Assembly (NCBI GenBank): GCA_009363175.1
Contig: CP045205.1
Span: 496,001-560,000 of the forward strand
Source of the DNA: Citrobacter telavivensis
GTDB taxonomy: Bacteria > Pseudomonadota > Gammaproteobacteria > Enterobacterales > Enterobacteriaceae
DNA: 64,000 nt
Reading direction: 5' to 3'
Below the pieces are notes generated by a model, which was not told where the DNA came from, did not search any database, and saw only the letters and a program-made list of their open reading frames with translations. Position 1 is the first letter of the stretch. Every line of letters begins with the position of its first letter. The position numbers were made by a program, and so were the translations under genes. Positions 21,362-30,016 of the stretch are shown here, one piece after another.

Positions 21362-22906
21362 ATGGCCGAATCACAACCTCTGTCAGCTGCCCCGGAAGGG
21401 GCAGAATATCTGCGCGCGGTGCTCCGCGCGCCGGTATACGAAGCCGCGCAGGTGACACCGCTGCAAAAAATGGAAAAGCTTTCGTCGCGCCTTGATAACG
21501 TGATTCTTGTGAAGCGTGAAGACCGACAGCCGGTTCACAGCTTCAAGCTTCGCGGTGCTTACGCGATGATGGCGGGGCTGACCGAGGCGCAAAAAGCTCA
21601 CGGGGTGATCACCGCGTCTGCGGGCAACCATGCCCAGGGCGTGGCGTTCTCTTCCGCTCGTCTGGGCGTAAAGGCACTGATCGTGATGCCTGTTGCGACG
21701 GCGGATATCAAAGTCGATGCCGTTCGTGGTTTCGGCGGCGAAGTGCTGCTGCATGGTGCAAACTTTGATGAAGCAAAAGCGAAAGCGATTGAACTGTCGC
21801 AGCAGCAGGGTTTTACCTGGGTTCCACCGTTCGATCATCCAATGGTGATCGCCGGTCAGGGGACGCTGGCGCTGGAATTGCTCCAACAGGATGCTCATCT
21901 CGATCGCGTGTTTGTGCCGGTTGGCGGCGGCGGTCTGGCGGCGGGCGTCGCGGTACTGATCAAACAGCTGATGCCGCAAATCAAAGTCATTGCGGTGGAG
22001 GCGGAAGACTCCGCCTGTCTGAAAGCGGCGCTGGAGGCGGGTCATCCGGTCGATCTTCCCCGCGTCGGCCTGTTTGCAGAAGGCGTGGCGGTGAAGCGCA
22101 TTGGGGATGAAACCTTTCGTCTGTGTCAGGAATATCTCGACGACATCATCACCGTGGATAGCGATGCGATTTGCGCGGCGATGAAAGACCTGTTTGAAGA
22201 TGTGCGCGCAGTGGCAGAGCCTTCCGGCGCGCTGGCGCTGGCGGGAATGAAAAAGTACGTTGCCCAGCACAACATTCGCGGCGAACGTCTGGCGCATATC
22301 CTTTCCGGCGCTAACGTCAATTTCCACGGCCTGCGCTATGTTTCTGAGCGTTGCGAACTGGGCGAACAGCGCGAAGCGCTACTGGCGGTAACCATTCCGG
22401 AAGAAAAAGGTAGCTTCCTGAAGTTTTGCCAGTTGCTGGGCGGTCGCTCGGTCACCGAGTTTAACTATCGCTTTGCCGATGATAAGAACGCCTGCATTTT
22501 TGTCGGCGTTCGGCTGAGCAGGGGCATGGAAGAACGCACCGAGATCCTGAATCTGCTGCGCGACGGCGGCTATAGCGTGGTCGATCTCTCCGATGACGAA
22601 ATGGCGAAACTGCACGTGCGCTACATGGTTGGTGGGCGTCCCTCTAAGCCGCTACAGGAGCGCTTATTCAGCTTCGAGTTTCCGGAATCTCCAGGCGCGC
22701 TGCTCAAGTTTTTGCATACGCTGGGCACCCACTGGAATATCTCATTATTCCATTACCGTAGTCACGGCACGGATTATGGCCGTGTACTGGCTGCGTTTGA
22801 ACTGGGCGAGCACGAACCGGATTTCGAAACGCGACTGCAAGAACTGGGTTATGAGTGTCACGACGAAACAAACAACCCGGCATTCCGCTTTTTCCTCGCG
22901 GGTTAA
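21362..22906 (+). CDS. ilvA: Threonine deaminase, biosynthetic, IlvA
   Basis: This PLP enzyme deaminates threonine to 2-ketobutyrate, the committed and isoleucine-inhibited step of isoleucine synthesis. It has 514 residues from the ATG at 21362 (E. coli length); an ATG at 21359 overlaps the ilvD stop and is the alternative. The catalytic lysine is in HSFKLRGAY near residue 62. The phosphate-binding glycine loop is VGGGGLAAG. Two C-terminal ACT-like regulatory domains occupy residues ~330-514. Confidence 0.97.
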   Translation: MAESQPLSAAPEGAEYLRAVLRAPVYEAAQVTPLQKMEKLSSRLDNVILVKREDRQPVHSFKLRGAYAMMAGLTEAQKAHGVITASAGNHAQGVAFSSARLGVKALIVMPVATADIKVDAVRGFGGEVLLHGANFDEAKAKAIELSQQQGFTWVPPFDHPMVIAGQGTLALELLQQDAHLDRVFVPVGGGGLAAGVAVLIKQLMPQIKVIAVEAEDSACLKAALEAGHPVDLPRVGLFAEGVAVKRIGDETFRLCQEYLDDIITVDSDAICAAMKDLFEDVRAVAEPSGALALAGMKKYVAQHNIRGERLAHILSGANVNFHGLRYVSERCELGEQREALLAVTIPEEKGSFLKFCQLLGGRSVTEFNYRFADDKNACIFVGVRLSRGMEERTEILNLLRDGGYSVVDLSDDEMAKLHVRYMVGGRPSKPLQERLFSFEFPESPGALLKFLHTLGTHWNISLFHYRSHGTDYGRVLAAFELGEHEPDFETRLQELGYECHDETNNPAFRFFLAG

Positions 22907-22917
22907 GTGCTGCAGAA

Positions 22918-22960
22918 CGAGGGATAACCTGAGTGGTTATCCCTCGCCATTTATTTTTCC
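22918..22960 (+). terminator. Terminator after ilvA
   Basis: A 12-bp perfect stem (CGAGGGATAACC / GGTTATCCCTCG) with a TGAGT loop is followed by a T-rich but interrupted tract. It marks the end of the ilv operon and the left edge of the accessory block. Confidence 0.75.
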
Positions 22961-23018
22961 CCTCTCTTAACCTTCTGCGTTGAATATTTTTGTTGTTAAT
23001 GAATCTCTACCATAAAAA

Positions 23019-23034
23019 TGTGATGTAATTCATA
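23019..23034 (+). promoter_or_regulatory. Predicted CRP site and promoter of the PTS operon
   Basis: TGTGATGTAATTCATA matches the CRP consensus TGTGA-N6-TCACA with one mismatch. A plausible -10 box (TAGACT, 23058-23063) lies at a distance that would put CRP near -42 (class II). Activation by cAMP-CRP fits a PTS sugar operon but is inferred from sequence only. The 23035-23159 leader holds no gene. Confidence 0.5.
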
Positions 23035-23159
23035 ATAAAAAGCTCACCATGTTGCGCTAGACTTAGCTCATCTTTTGGGGGCAATACTCATCGCTTAACC
23101 ATCGTTCCTGAATTAATATTGTCCTCAGTTAATTTTTAGCAGTTAGAGAGGATATTCGG

Positions 23160-23666
23160 ATGAAAACGGATATAGTGAATGAGAATGAGCAGGGATGTGA
23201 ATATTTTATGCCTCAACTCACGTTTCTCAATAAGCATTACAGTAATGCTACTGATTTTTTTTCTTCTATATTTTTATTGTTGAAAGAGAAAGGTTACGTC
23301 CGCGACTCTTTCCTTGACGCCATTCTTACTCGAGAGCAATTGTATCCTACAGGTCTACCTACGTCGCCAGTGGCCATTGCACTCCCTCATACTGACCCGC
23401 AACATATTCTCCATCCCTTTATCTCTGTGACACGTTTATCGCATCCCATCGCCTGGCAGGAAATGGGGAATAACGATAACACGCTCTATATTCAATTTAT
23501 TGTCCTTCTGGGTTTTATTGACCACAGCAGTCACTTGACTGCGCTGCAAAAATTGATGGATTGCCTTGCTGATGAAGAGGTCGTCCAGGCGCTATGTGAA
23601 ATAGACGATGTAGAGACCTTTCTCTGTGCTCTCACATCAAGACTGCAATTAAATAAGGATTTATGA
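23160..23666 (+). CDS. PTS EIIA component, fructose/mannitol-galactitol type
   Basis: This cytoplasmic phosphocarrier of 168 residues takes phosphate from HPr and passes it to the IIB protein encoded next. It has the EIIA-2 (fructose/mannitol) fold, with the predicted active-site His77 in AIALPHTDPQH. It is closest in layout to GatA but carries a ~16-residue N-terminal extension. The ATG at 23160 has an AGAGAGGA Shine-Dalgarno; an internal ATG at 23208 would give a GatA-sized protein. The stretch is A/T-richer than the ilv genes, which hints at separate ancestry. IIB follows after one base. Confidence 0.85.
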   Translation: MKTDIVNENEQGCEYFMPQLTFLNKHYSNATDFFSSIFLLLKEKGYVRDSFLDAILTREQLYPTGLPTSPVAIALPHTDPQHILHPFISVTRLSHPIAWQEMGNNDNTLYIQFIVLLGFIDHSSHLTALQKLMDCLADEEVVQALCEIDDVETFLCALTSRLQLNKDL

Positions 23667-23667
23667 G

Positions 23668-23946
23668 ATGAAAAAAGTCATTGTTGCATGTGGAAGCGGC
23701 GTTGCGACCTCACAGACAGTTGCCAGTAAAGTGATGCGCTTATTGAATGAACGCAATCAGACGCACATTAAAGTTGAAGTTGTTGATCTTAAATCTCTCG
23801 AGAGCCATATCAAAGATAGTGCTGCTTATATCGCAATTACTAAAGTCGATAAACAATATCCTATCCCCGTGATTAACGGTATTGCATTTTTGACCGGTAT
23901 GGGTATGGAGCAAGAATTACAAAAGATCATTGATGCCTGTAAATAA
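23668..23946 (+). CDS. PTS EIIB component, galactitol family
   Basis: This 92-residue phosphotransfer protein has the GatB/SgaB P-loop start MKKVIVACGSGVATSQTVASK, where Cys8 is the predicted phosphorylated residue. It passes phosphate from the IIA protein to the substrate during transport by the IIC protein. It begins one base after the IIA stop. The family is clear; the sugar is not. Confidence 0.88.
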   Translation: MKKVIVACGSGVATSQTVASKVMRLLNERNQTHIKVEVVDLKSLESHIKDSAAYIAITKVDKQYPIPVINGIAFLTGMGMEQELQKIIDACK

Positions 23947-23992
23947 GGCGTAGCTCTTTAATCCGTATAATTATTTTTAGTGGGGAAGTGCT

Positions 23993-25396
23993 ATGGACTT
24001 TCTTGGTGTAGTCATAAATTACATTCTGAATTTAGGTGCGCCGGTTTTTGTGCCCTTTATTATGCTGTTAGCCGGGTTGGTGGTACGGATGAAATTCCGT
24101 GATGCTGCTTCGGCAGCGATTACGCTGGGCGTGGCGTTTGTGGGAATGAGTATGCTGATCGGTTTTATGGTTGATGCTATCGGCGTTGCCGCACAAACAA
24201 TGATGAATCGTACTGGTCTGGAACTGAGTATCGTTGATGGCGGCTGGACGACGATGGCGAATATTTCCTGGGCCTGGCCTTACGCTTTCGCTATGTTCCC
24301 GCTTCAGGTTGGCGTGAACATTGTGATGCTGATGCTGAACAAGACCAATACGTTTAACGCGGATCTCTGGAACGTCTGGGGAAAAATTTTCACCGCCTTT
24401 ATCGTCGTCAGCGTCACCACCCCGCTGTTCGGTGCTGCCTGGAGCCTGGCATTAGCATTCCTCATTGCCGCCTTCCAGATTATCGTTGAACTTAACGCTG
24501 GGGACATTCACCAACACCGTATAGAAAAACTAACGGGTATACCCGGGGTGACCTGTACTCACCGTATGGTGTTCTTTGGCGCGATTTACTATCCGTTCGA
24601 TCTGTTGCTGCGTAAAATCCCCGTATGTAATAAACCTATGGACGCCACGGCACTGCGCACCAAAGTAGGGGTGTTCGCGGAAAACCACATTATTGGTTTT
24701 ATTCTGGGGATCTTGTTCGGGATTATTGCGGGCTACAGTGTAGCGAAAACGCTGACGCTGGGCGTCCAGGCTGCCACTGCACTTGTGCTGTTCCCGATGA
24801 TTTCTAAGCTCTTTATGCAAGCGCTGTCACCGATCTCAGAAGCGATCAGTGATTACATGAACAAGAAATTCTCTGGGCGTAAGTTGTTTGTCGGAATTGA
24901 CTGGCCGTTTATGGGGGGGGCCAGTGAAATCTGGTTCGCCATTATTGTTGCCATTCCTTTCACACTCATCTGGGCGTTGATTCTGCCCGGCAATAAGATT
25001 TTACCTTTCGCCGGTATTATCAACATTTCCCTGATCGTCCCGGCCTATCTGGTGACGAGGGGTAATACCTTGCGCATGGTGATCCTGAGTATTATTGGCG
25101 TACCGTTCTTCTTGTTTGTCGGGACGCAGTTCGCCCCAATGATCACCGAACTGGGACAAGCAACAAAGGCGATTACTATTCCGGCGGGTCAACTTATTTC
25201 AAACAGCTCAATTGATGCACCGGTCTTTACCTACGCCTTTTCTTTCTTGTTTAAATTCCTTGAAGGCAACCTTGTTCCGCTGATTTTCGCCATCTGGTGG
25301 GGATGCGGCTACTTCTTCTACTCCCGCGAATTACGCCGTGAAAGCAGCCTGGCGCAGCAGGAAGCCGAGCAGCAGGAGAAGATTCAACAAGCGTAA
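23993..25396 (+). CDS. PTS EIIC permease, galactitol (GatC) family
   Basis: This membrane permease of 467 residues has about ten to twelve hydrophobic segments. GatC-like features include an early NLGAPVFVPFIMLLAG helix, NADLWNVWGKIFTA near residue 120, PGNKILPFAG near residue 330, and a cytoplasmic Glu/Gln-rich tail. The loop that in GatC reads GTSAYMGP is replaced by GVTCTHRMVFFGA, so the substrate may not be galactitol. The ATG at 23993 follows a GGGGAAG Shine-Dalgarno. With the two preceding genes it makes a complete enzyme II. Confidence 0.87.
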   Translation: MDFLGVVINYILNLGAPVFVPFIMLLAGLVVRMKFRDAASAAITLGVAFVGMSMLIGFMVDAIGVAAQTMMNRTGLELSIVDGGWTTMANISWAWPYAFAMFPLQVGVNIVMLMLNKTNTFNADLWNVWGKIFTAFIVVSVTTPLFGAAWSLALAFLIAAFQIIVELNAGDIHQHRIEKLTGIPGVTCTHRMVFFGAIYYPFDLLLRKIPVCNKPMDATALRTKVGVFAENHIIGFILGILFGIIAGYSVAKTLTLGVQAATALVLFPMISKLFMQALSPISEAISDYMNKKFSGRKLFVGIDWPFMGGASEIWFAIIVAIPFTLIWALILPGNKILPFAGIINISLIVPAYLVTRGNTLRMVILSIIGVPFFLFVGTQFAPMITELGQATKAITIPAGQLISNSSIDAPVFTYAFSFLFKFLEGNLVPLIFAIWWGCGYFFYSRELRRESSLAQQEAEQQEKIQQA

Positions 25397-25465
25397 CACG
25401 GGATTTTATCTCCCTGTCCGGCGGCAGAATCCGTTGCCGGACTTTCTCATCTCAGGAGAGTCGAC

Positions 25466-27529
25466 ATGGCTATGGATAAACGAGTCGTAGCGGTTCTGGA
25501 CGCCATCGTGAACGAGCCCGGCATTACAGGGACGAAACTTGAAGAGCAGTTTCGCCTGACGCGAAAGCAATTAAGCTATACGTTGAAGAAGGTGAATGAC
25601 TATCTGGAATCAAACCATTTTGATCGTATCAATCGTCTGAAAACCGGGAAGTTGCATATCCCGCGCCATGTGATTGAGCATTTTCGACAGAATCAGACTG
25701 CGCAAACCGATCATCGTTATCTCTTTTCAGAAGAGGAACGTGGGCAAATGATCATTTTCATGCTGCTGACGCGTAGCGAAAGACTGTCGCTACTGCATCT
25801 CTCTTCATCGCTGGGGGTGAGTCAGAACACCATCATTACTGACCTGAAAAAGGTGCGCCTGGAGGTGATTACGCACAGTCTGGAGATTAGCTATGACCGG
25901 GGTAATGGTTACCATATTCTTGGTGAGGAACTGGAGAAACGCTATCTTCTGCTGAACTGCCTGCGTCGAGTGCTGGAAATTCCTGTCGCGAAAAATATCA
26001 TTGCGCAATACAACAATGTGATGAGTGAGCATCTGGAAAAGGTGGGGCAAATTTTTAGTGAAATTGAGAAGCGTTTTAAAATTCAATTTACCGACCGTCA
26101 ACTTCAGGAATTGATCTATTTTATCAGTTTTGTCCTACACCGAATTAAATCCGGTAAGCACCTGGTCACAATTCCAGGCAGTTATGCTGATATCATTCGC
26201 AGCAGAGAATTTACCCTGATGCAAAGTGTTGTTAGTAAAATAAATATTAATAGTGATAATGAACTTATTTTTCTTACAGCATTGATACAAAGCTCTAATA
26301 TTCAGAGTATCGCCGATAAATACTTTCATCTTGATACTATCTTGCTGGAAAGTGTAGTTTCAGTGGTTGATAGTTTTGAAAAAATAAGCTGTGTCACGAT
26401 TAAAGAGAAAAACGAACTCATTGAAAAAATCTATCAGCACTGGAAGCCAGCCTATTATCGCATCCGTTATCATTTGCCTAATACCAGCAGTGTTTATGAT
26501 CTGGTCGTAAAAGAATTTAGCCATCTGCACGAGATGGTGCGCCGTGCGGCAGTTCCGTTTGAGAAGCTATTACACTGCGTCATTCCCGATGAGGAGATGG
26601 CTTTTCTGACGGTGCTGTTTGGTGGTTGGCTGACGCGTGAAGGTGTTATCCACCAAATTAATCTACAGAAAACAGCGGTGGTGGTGTGTGAAAATAGTGC
26701 AACCATCTCAACTTATCTGTTTTTGACGTTGCAGGTATTGTTCCCGGAACTGCACTTTACCCATGTGTTGTCCCGACGCGAGTTTGAGCGCTACACCGGG
26801 CATTATGATGTGGTCTTCTCCACCACTCATCTGAATACCAGCAAAATCGTTTTTGTGGTAAATCCATCCATCAGCAACATCCATAAAAGCGCCTTTCGCA
26901 ACCACGTGATCAGTGCGCTACAGGGCGTAGACCCAAACATTATCCAGATTGAACAGCTACTGCTGATTTTCGAGCGCTTTGGCAACATCATCGATCACAA
27001 AGGACTGCAGAGGGCGCTTGCCAGCTATATCTACGATGAGAATAACACCGCAAACGCGGTAGGCAGCATGGAGCCACCAACGCCGTCGCTGACCGATTTG
27101 CTCACGAAAGAACACGTCCAGTTTGTCGCTGAACTACCCGACTCCTGGCAGATGGCAATAACTCTTGCTTCGGAATCTTTGTTGCGCTCTGGAGTGATTG
27201 AGTCACGCTACGTGCAGATCATGCTGCACAAAATTACCGAGGAGCAACCCTGGATCATGCTGGCCGACGGGGTAATTATTGCCCATGCAGGCGTTGATGA
27301 TGGCGCGCTGGATACCGGCATGGCGCTATTACGCCTGCCCTATAAGATTGCTATTGCCGATTATATGCAGGCCGATATTATCATCGTCCTCGCCACCCAT
27401 AATCCGCAGAAGCACCTTAAGGCGCTTGCGCAATTAAATGAATTTCTTGAGTTCTATGATGGCGGAAATGTTATTCGCCGTGCGTTGGATGAATATGCGC
27501 TAATTAATGAATTAGTCCACCATCATTAA
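25466..27529 (+). CDS. PRD-containing transcriptional regulator with PTS IIB- and IIA-like domains (MtlR/LicR type)
   Basis: This is a 687-residue multi-domain regulator. From the N-terminus it has two winged-helix segments (residues ~5-45 and ~85-130), two PTS regulation domains (PRD1 ~165-280, PRD2 ~285-400), a GatB-like IIB domain (KTAVVVCENSATISTY near 402) and a C-terminal EIIA-2 domain (~540-685, predicted His in VIIAHAGVDDGA). Such proteins are DNA-binding activators, not RNA antiterminators, and are switched by phosphorylation from HPr and the cognate IIB. It lies in the operon it presumably controls, downstream of IIC with an AGGAGAG Shine-Dalgarno. Confidence 0.86.
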   Translation: MAMDKRVVAVLDAIVNEPGITGTKLEEQFRLTRKQLSYTLKKVNDYLESNHFDRINRLKTGKLHIPRHVIEHFRQNQTAQTDHRYLFSEEERGQMIIFMLLTRSERLSLLHLSSSLGVSQNTIITDLKKVRLEVITHSLEISYDRGNGYHILGEELEKRYLLLNCLRRVLEIPVAKNIIAQYNNVMSEHLEKVGQIFSEIEKRFKIQFTDRQLQELIYFISFVLHRIKSGKHLVTIPGSYADIIRSREFTLMQSVVSKININSDNELIFLTALIQSSNIQSIADKYFHLDTILLESVVSVVDSFEKISCVTIKEKNELIEKIYQHWKPAYYRIRYHLPNTSSVYDLVVKEFSHLHEMVRRAAVPFEKLLHCVIPDEEMAFLTVLFGGWLTREGVIHQINLQKTAVVVCENSATISTYLFLTLQVLFPELHFTHVLSRREFERYTGHYDVVFSTTHLNTSKIVFVVNPSISNIHKSAFRNHVISALQGVDPNIIQIEQLLLIFERFGNIIDHKGLQRALASYIYDENNTANAVGSMEPPTPSLTDLLTKEHVQFVAELPDSWQMAITLASESLLRSGVIESRYVQIMLHKITEEQPWIMLADGVIIAHAGVDDGALDTGMALLRLPYKIAIADYMQADIIIVLATHNPQKHLKALAQLNEFLEFYDGGNVIRRALDEYALINELVHHH

Positions 27530-27542
27530 ATATTAAAACTCT

Positions 27543-27563
27543 GCTGCAGTTTCTCGCTGCAGC
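27543..27563 (+). other. Hairpin between regulator and aldolase genes
   Basis: A 7-bp inverted repeat (GCTGCAG / CTGCAGC) with a 7-base loop lies 14 bases after the regulator stop. There is no T-run, so it is more likely an mRNA-processing or operator element than a terminator. The bases from here to 27628 hold no other feature I can see. Confidence 0.4.
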
Positions 27564-27628
27564 GATATATCACGGCAATGGTTGTCGCGATAGCGCTCGC
27601 CCTTACCATCTGACACAGGATAAATATT

Positions 27629-28291
27629 ATGTTAGAGATTCAGAAAAAACACGTCGTTGAAATGGCCAGAACCGCTCAACAGTGGGGATTATGTAAACAT
27701 AAAGCGGGTAATTCCAGCGTAAGAGATAAAGACTCAGGGCTTATTCTGGTGACCCCGACCACCCTCGATAAAATGCAGCTAACCCCCAGAGATATTGTCG
27801 TGATGGACGTTGAGGCGAACGTGATTGAAAGTGAAGCCGGTTTACGCCCAACCAGTGAATGTCTGATGCATATTGAGATCTATAAGGCGCGACCAGACAT
27901 TTTCGCCATTTCCCATACTCACTCCCTCTATGCTACCTCATTTGCCGTGCTGAATAAGCCTATCCCGGCAGTGGTGTATGAATGTGCAATCCTCAATCTG
28001 AAAGATGGGATGATCCCAGTGGCGCCATATGGTCGCCCGGGCACGCTCGCATTGTCGACCAGTGTGATTGAACCGATTAAACGTGCCGACGCTATTCTGA
28101 TGGAAAAACATGGCGCTATTGGCGTGGACAAAGATCCGTATGAGGCCGTGCTGAAATCTGCCTACCTCGAAGAGATGGCGCAGATTTATTACCACGCGCT
28201 GGTTATTAACGGGGGTAAAGAGCCAGAGTCCTTCGCTGCGGAAGAGTTGCAGCGCTGGGCGTACCCGTCACAGATTAAATTTGTCTGCTAA
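27629..28291 (+). CDS. Class II aldolase, FucA/AraD family
   Basis: This is a 220-residue zinc aldolase/epimerase-fold protein, close in size to L-fuculose-1-phosphate aldolase (215). All expected metal and catalytic residues are present: Glu77 (RPTSECLMH), His96 and His98 (ISHTHS) and His161 (EKHGAIG). The phosphate-binding GNSSV and TPTTLDKM motifs are seen at ~27-50. The family cleaves ketose-1-phosphates to dihydroxyacetone phosphate plus an aldehyde, or epimerises pentulose-5-phosphates. The adjacent PTS and Dak-type genes favour an aldolase in a catabolic operon. The substrate is unknown. Confidence 0.85.
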   Translation: MLEIQKKHVVEMARTAQQWGLCKHKAGNSSVRDKDSGLILVTPTTLDKMQLTPRDIVVMDVEANVIESEAGLRPTSECLMHIEIYKARPDIFAISHTHSLYATSFAVLNKPIPAVVYECAILNLKDGMIPVAPYGRPGTLALSTSVIEPIKRADAILMEKHGAIGVDKDPYEAVLKSAYLEEMAQIYYHALVINGGKEPESFAAEELQRWAYPSQIKFVC

Positions 28292-28299
28292 TCGACGTC

Positions 28300-28316
28300 C
28301 CCGCCCACCGGGCGGG
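28300..28316 (+). other. GC-rich intercistronic hairpin before dhaK-like gene
   Basis: CCCGCCC and GGGCGGG are separated by 3 bases, with no T-run. It is a likely mRNA-stabilising or attenuating element between the aldolase and kinase genes. Confidence 0.5.
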
Positions 28317-28335
28317 AAATTCATGGAGAGAACGC

Positions 28336-29349
28336 ATGAAAAAATTTATCAATCAGGCAGAGGATTTTATTCCGGAGATGCTGGAAGGTATTTATCTGGC
28401 GCACCCTGACCGCTTCGGTTTCGTTAATGACGATCGGCATTGTCTGGTGACCGCGCGCCCGGTACCGGGAAAGGTCGGCATCATCACCGGTGGAGGTTCC
28501 GGACACTTGCCGTTGTTTCTGGGGTATGTCGGTCGGGGGATGCTGGACGGTTGCGCGATTGGCGATGTGTTCCAGTCACCCTCACCGGAGCAGATTCTGG
28601 CTGTCACTCAGGCGGTGGATAGCGGCGCGGGCGTGCTTTACCTTTACGGCAACTACAATGGCGATATTTTTAATTTTGACATCGCGGCGGAAATGGCCGA
28701 CATGGAGAGCGATATTCGTACCCGTACCGTGGTCGCTGCTGACGATTCGGCTGGTGCGGCCTCGGGCAGCGAAGGGGTGATAACGCGACGCGGCGTGGCA
28801 GGGATTTTCTTTGTCTACAAATGCGCAGGGGCGGCGGCGGCCAGAATGGATGACCTCGATACGGTACAGCGTATCGCCCAAAAAGCCGGGGATCGCGTGC
28901 GTACGCTAGGTGTGGCGCTGTCGCCATGTATCGTCCCGCGAATGGGTAAACCGGGTTTTCACATTGGCGACAATGAGATGGAAATCGGTATGGGTATTCA
29001 CGGTGAAAGTGGGATCCGTCGTGGACCGCTGCTGAGCGCCGGGAAGATTGCCGAAGAGATGATGTCCTGGTTGCTGGCCGACTCGCCTTGCCAGCAGGGT
29101 GATGAAGTGGCGGTCCTGATTAACGGTCTTGGCGCGACGCCGCTGGAAGAGCTGTATCTGATGTACCGCCATGTGCATCAGATTCTGGCACAGAGCAATA
29201 TTCGTGTCTTCCGAGTCTGGGTTGGTGAGTTTGCTACGGCAATGGAGATGGCCGGGATGTCCATTAGTCTAATGCCGTTGGATGACGAGCTGAAGTCGCT
29301 ACTGAATGCCGAAGCCGATACGCCGATGTTCCGGCAGTTATCGGCTTAA
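28336..29349 (+). CDS. DhaK-family dihydroxyacetone kinase subunit (copy 1)
   Basis: This 337-residue protein has the DhaK substrate-binding fold. The His that forms the hemiaminal with the carbonyl substrate is present (GMGIHGESG, near residue 218), as are GGGSGH and the catalytic-type Asp in NYNGD. Two substrate-pocket positions differ from E. coli DhaK: the lysine before NYTGD is Gly here (LYGNYNGD), and GSGHEP reads GSGHLP. That suggests a substrate other than dihydroxyacetone, such as a tetrulose or glyceraldehyde. GGAGAG precedes the ATG. A divergent DhaL partner follows after 9 bases. Confidence 0.86.
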   Translation: MKKFINQAEDFIPEMLEGIYLAHPDRFGFVNDDRHCLVTARPVPGKVGIITGGGSGHLPLFLGYVGRGMLDGCAIGDVFQSPSPEQILAVTQAVDSGAGVLYLYGNYNGDIFNFDIAAEMADMESDIRTRTVVAADDSAGAASGSEGVITRRGVAGIFFVYKCAGAAAARMDDLDTVQRIAQKAGDRVRTLGVALSPCIVPRMGKPGFHIGDNEMEIGMGIHGESGIRRGPLLSAGKIAEEMMSWLLADSPCQQGDEVAVLINGLGATPLEELYLMYRHVHQILAQSNIRVFRVWVGEFATAMEMAGMSISLMPLDDELKSLLNAEADTPMFRQLSA

Positions 29350-29358
29350 GGGGGCGAG

Positions 29359-30000
29359 ATGGTGTTAGATGTTGAAAGCCTGCGCCCGCTTTTTGCCGAG
29401 TGGGCCCACGTGATGCAGAGTAACAAACAGGTGCTGACAGAACTGGATAGCGTGGTCGGCGACGGAGATCTGGGGCTGACCATGAGCGATGGTTTTGCGG
29501 CGGCGTATGCCTGTGCGCAGCAGAGTGACGAGTGCGATTTGGGGCGCTTTTTTTATAAGGTGGGCAAGGTAATGGCATCAGCGGTGCCCTCTACGATGGG
29601 CACGCTGATGGCCTCTGGCCTGATGCAGGTGGGCAAAGTGCTAAAGGGGCGAGAGACCCTGACTCTGTCAGATGCTGGCGTGTTGTTTCAGGCCTGGTTT
29701 GACGGCGTACAGCAGCGTGGTAAGGCGCAGCCGGGCGAAAAGACTTTTCTTGACGGTATGGTTCCGGCGCTGGCAGCGCTGCGTTCACCTGCTGCGCCAC
29801 TGAAACAGGCACGAGAAGCGTTGTGGCTGGCGCAGCAGGGCGTGCAGCAGACCACCACTATGGTGGCTAAACATGGTCGTGCGGCTATCCACGGTGAGCG
29901 TTCCCGATCGTTTGTCGACCCGGGCGCGATGGTCGCCCAGCTTTTGATACAGGGTTATTTTAACTTTGTTCAGGCTATTTGCCCGGCTGACGGGCGGTGA
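29359..30000 (+). CDS. DhaL-family nucleotide-binding subunit (copy 1, divergent)
   Basis: This 213-residue protein has the DhaL helical-barrel fold. The Mg-binding aspartates are present as LDSVVGDGDLG (Asp30, Asp35, Asp37), and the late VDPGAMVAQ motif is recognisable. Two usual features are altered. The His in GD(A/G)DHG is Leu, and the phosphate-binding glycine loop (SVGGASGPLFGT in E. coli) reads SAVPSTMGTLMAS. It may have weakened or altered nucleotide binding, or act as a partner/regulatory subunit. It sits between DhaK copy 1 and the HPr gene. Confidence 0.8.
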   Translation: MVLDVESLRPLFAEWAHVMQSNKQVLTELDSVVGDGDLGLTMSDGFAAAYACAQQSDECDLGRFFYKVGKVMASAVPSTMGTLMASGLMQVGKVLKGRETLTLSDAGVLFQAWFDGVQQRGKAQPGEKTFLDGMVPALAALRSPAAPLKQAREALWLAQQGVQQTTTMVAKHGRAAIHGERSRSFVDPGAMVAQLLIQGYFNFVQAICPADGR

Positions 30001-30016
30001 AAAAGGAATTGCTACT

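Noticed and set aside
25466..27529. BglG-type RNA antiterminator
   Set aside because: The protein has N-terminal winged-helix segments and C-terminal IIB/IIA-like domains, not the short CAT RNA-binding domain, so it is a DNA-binding MtlR/LicR-type regulator.
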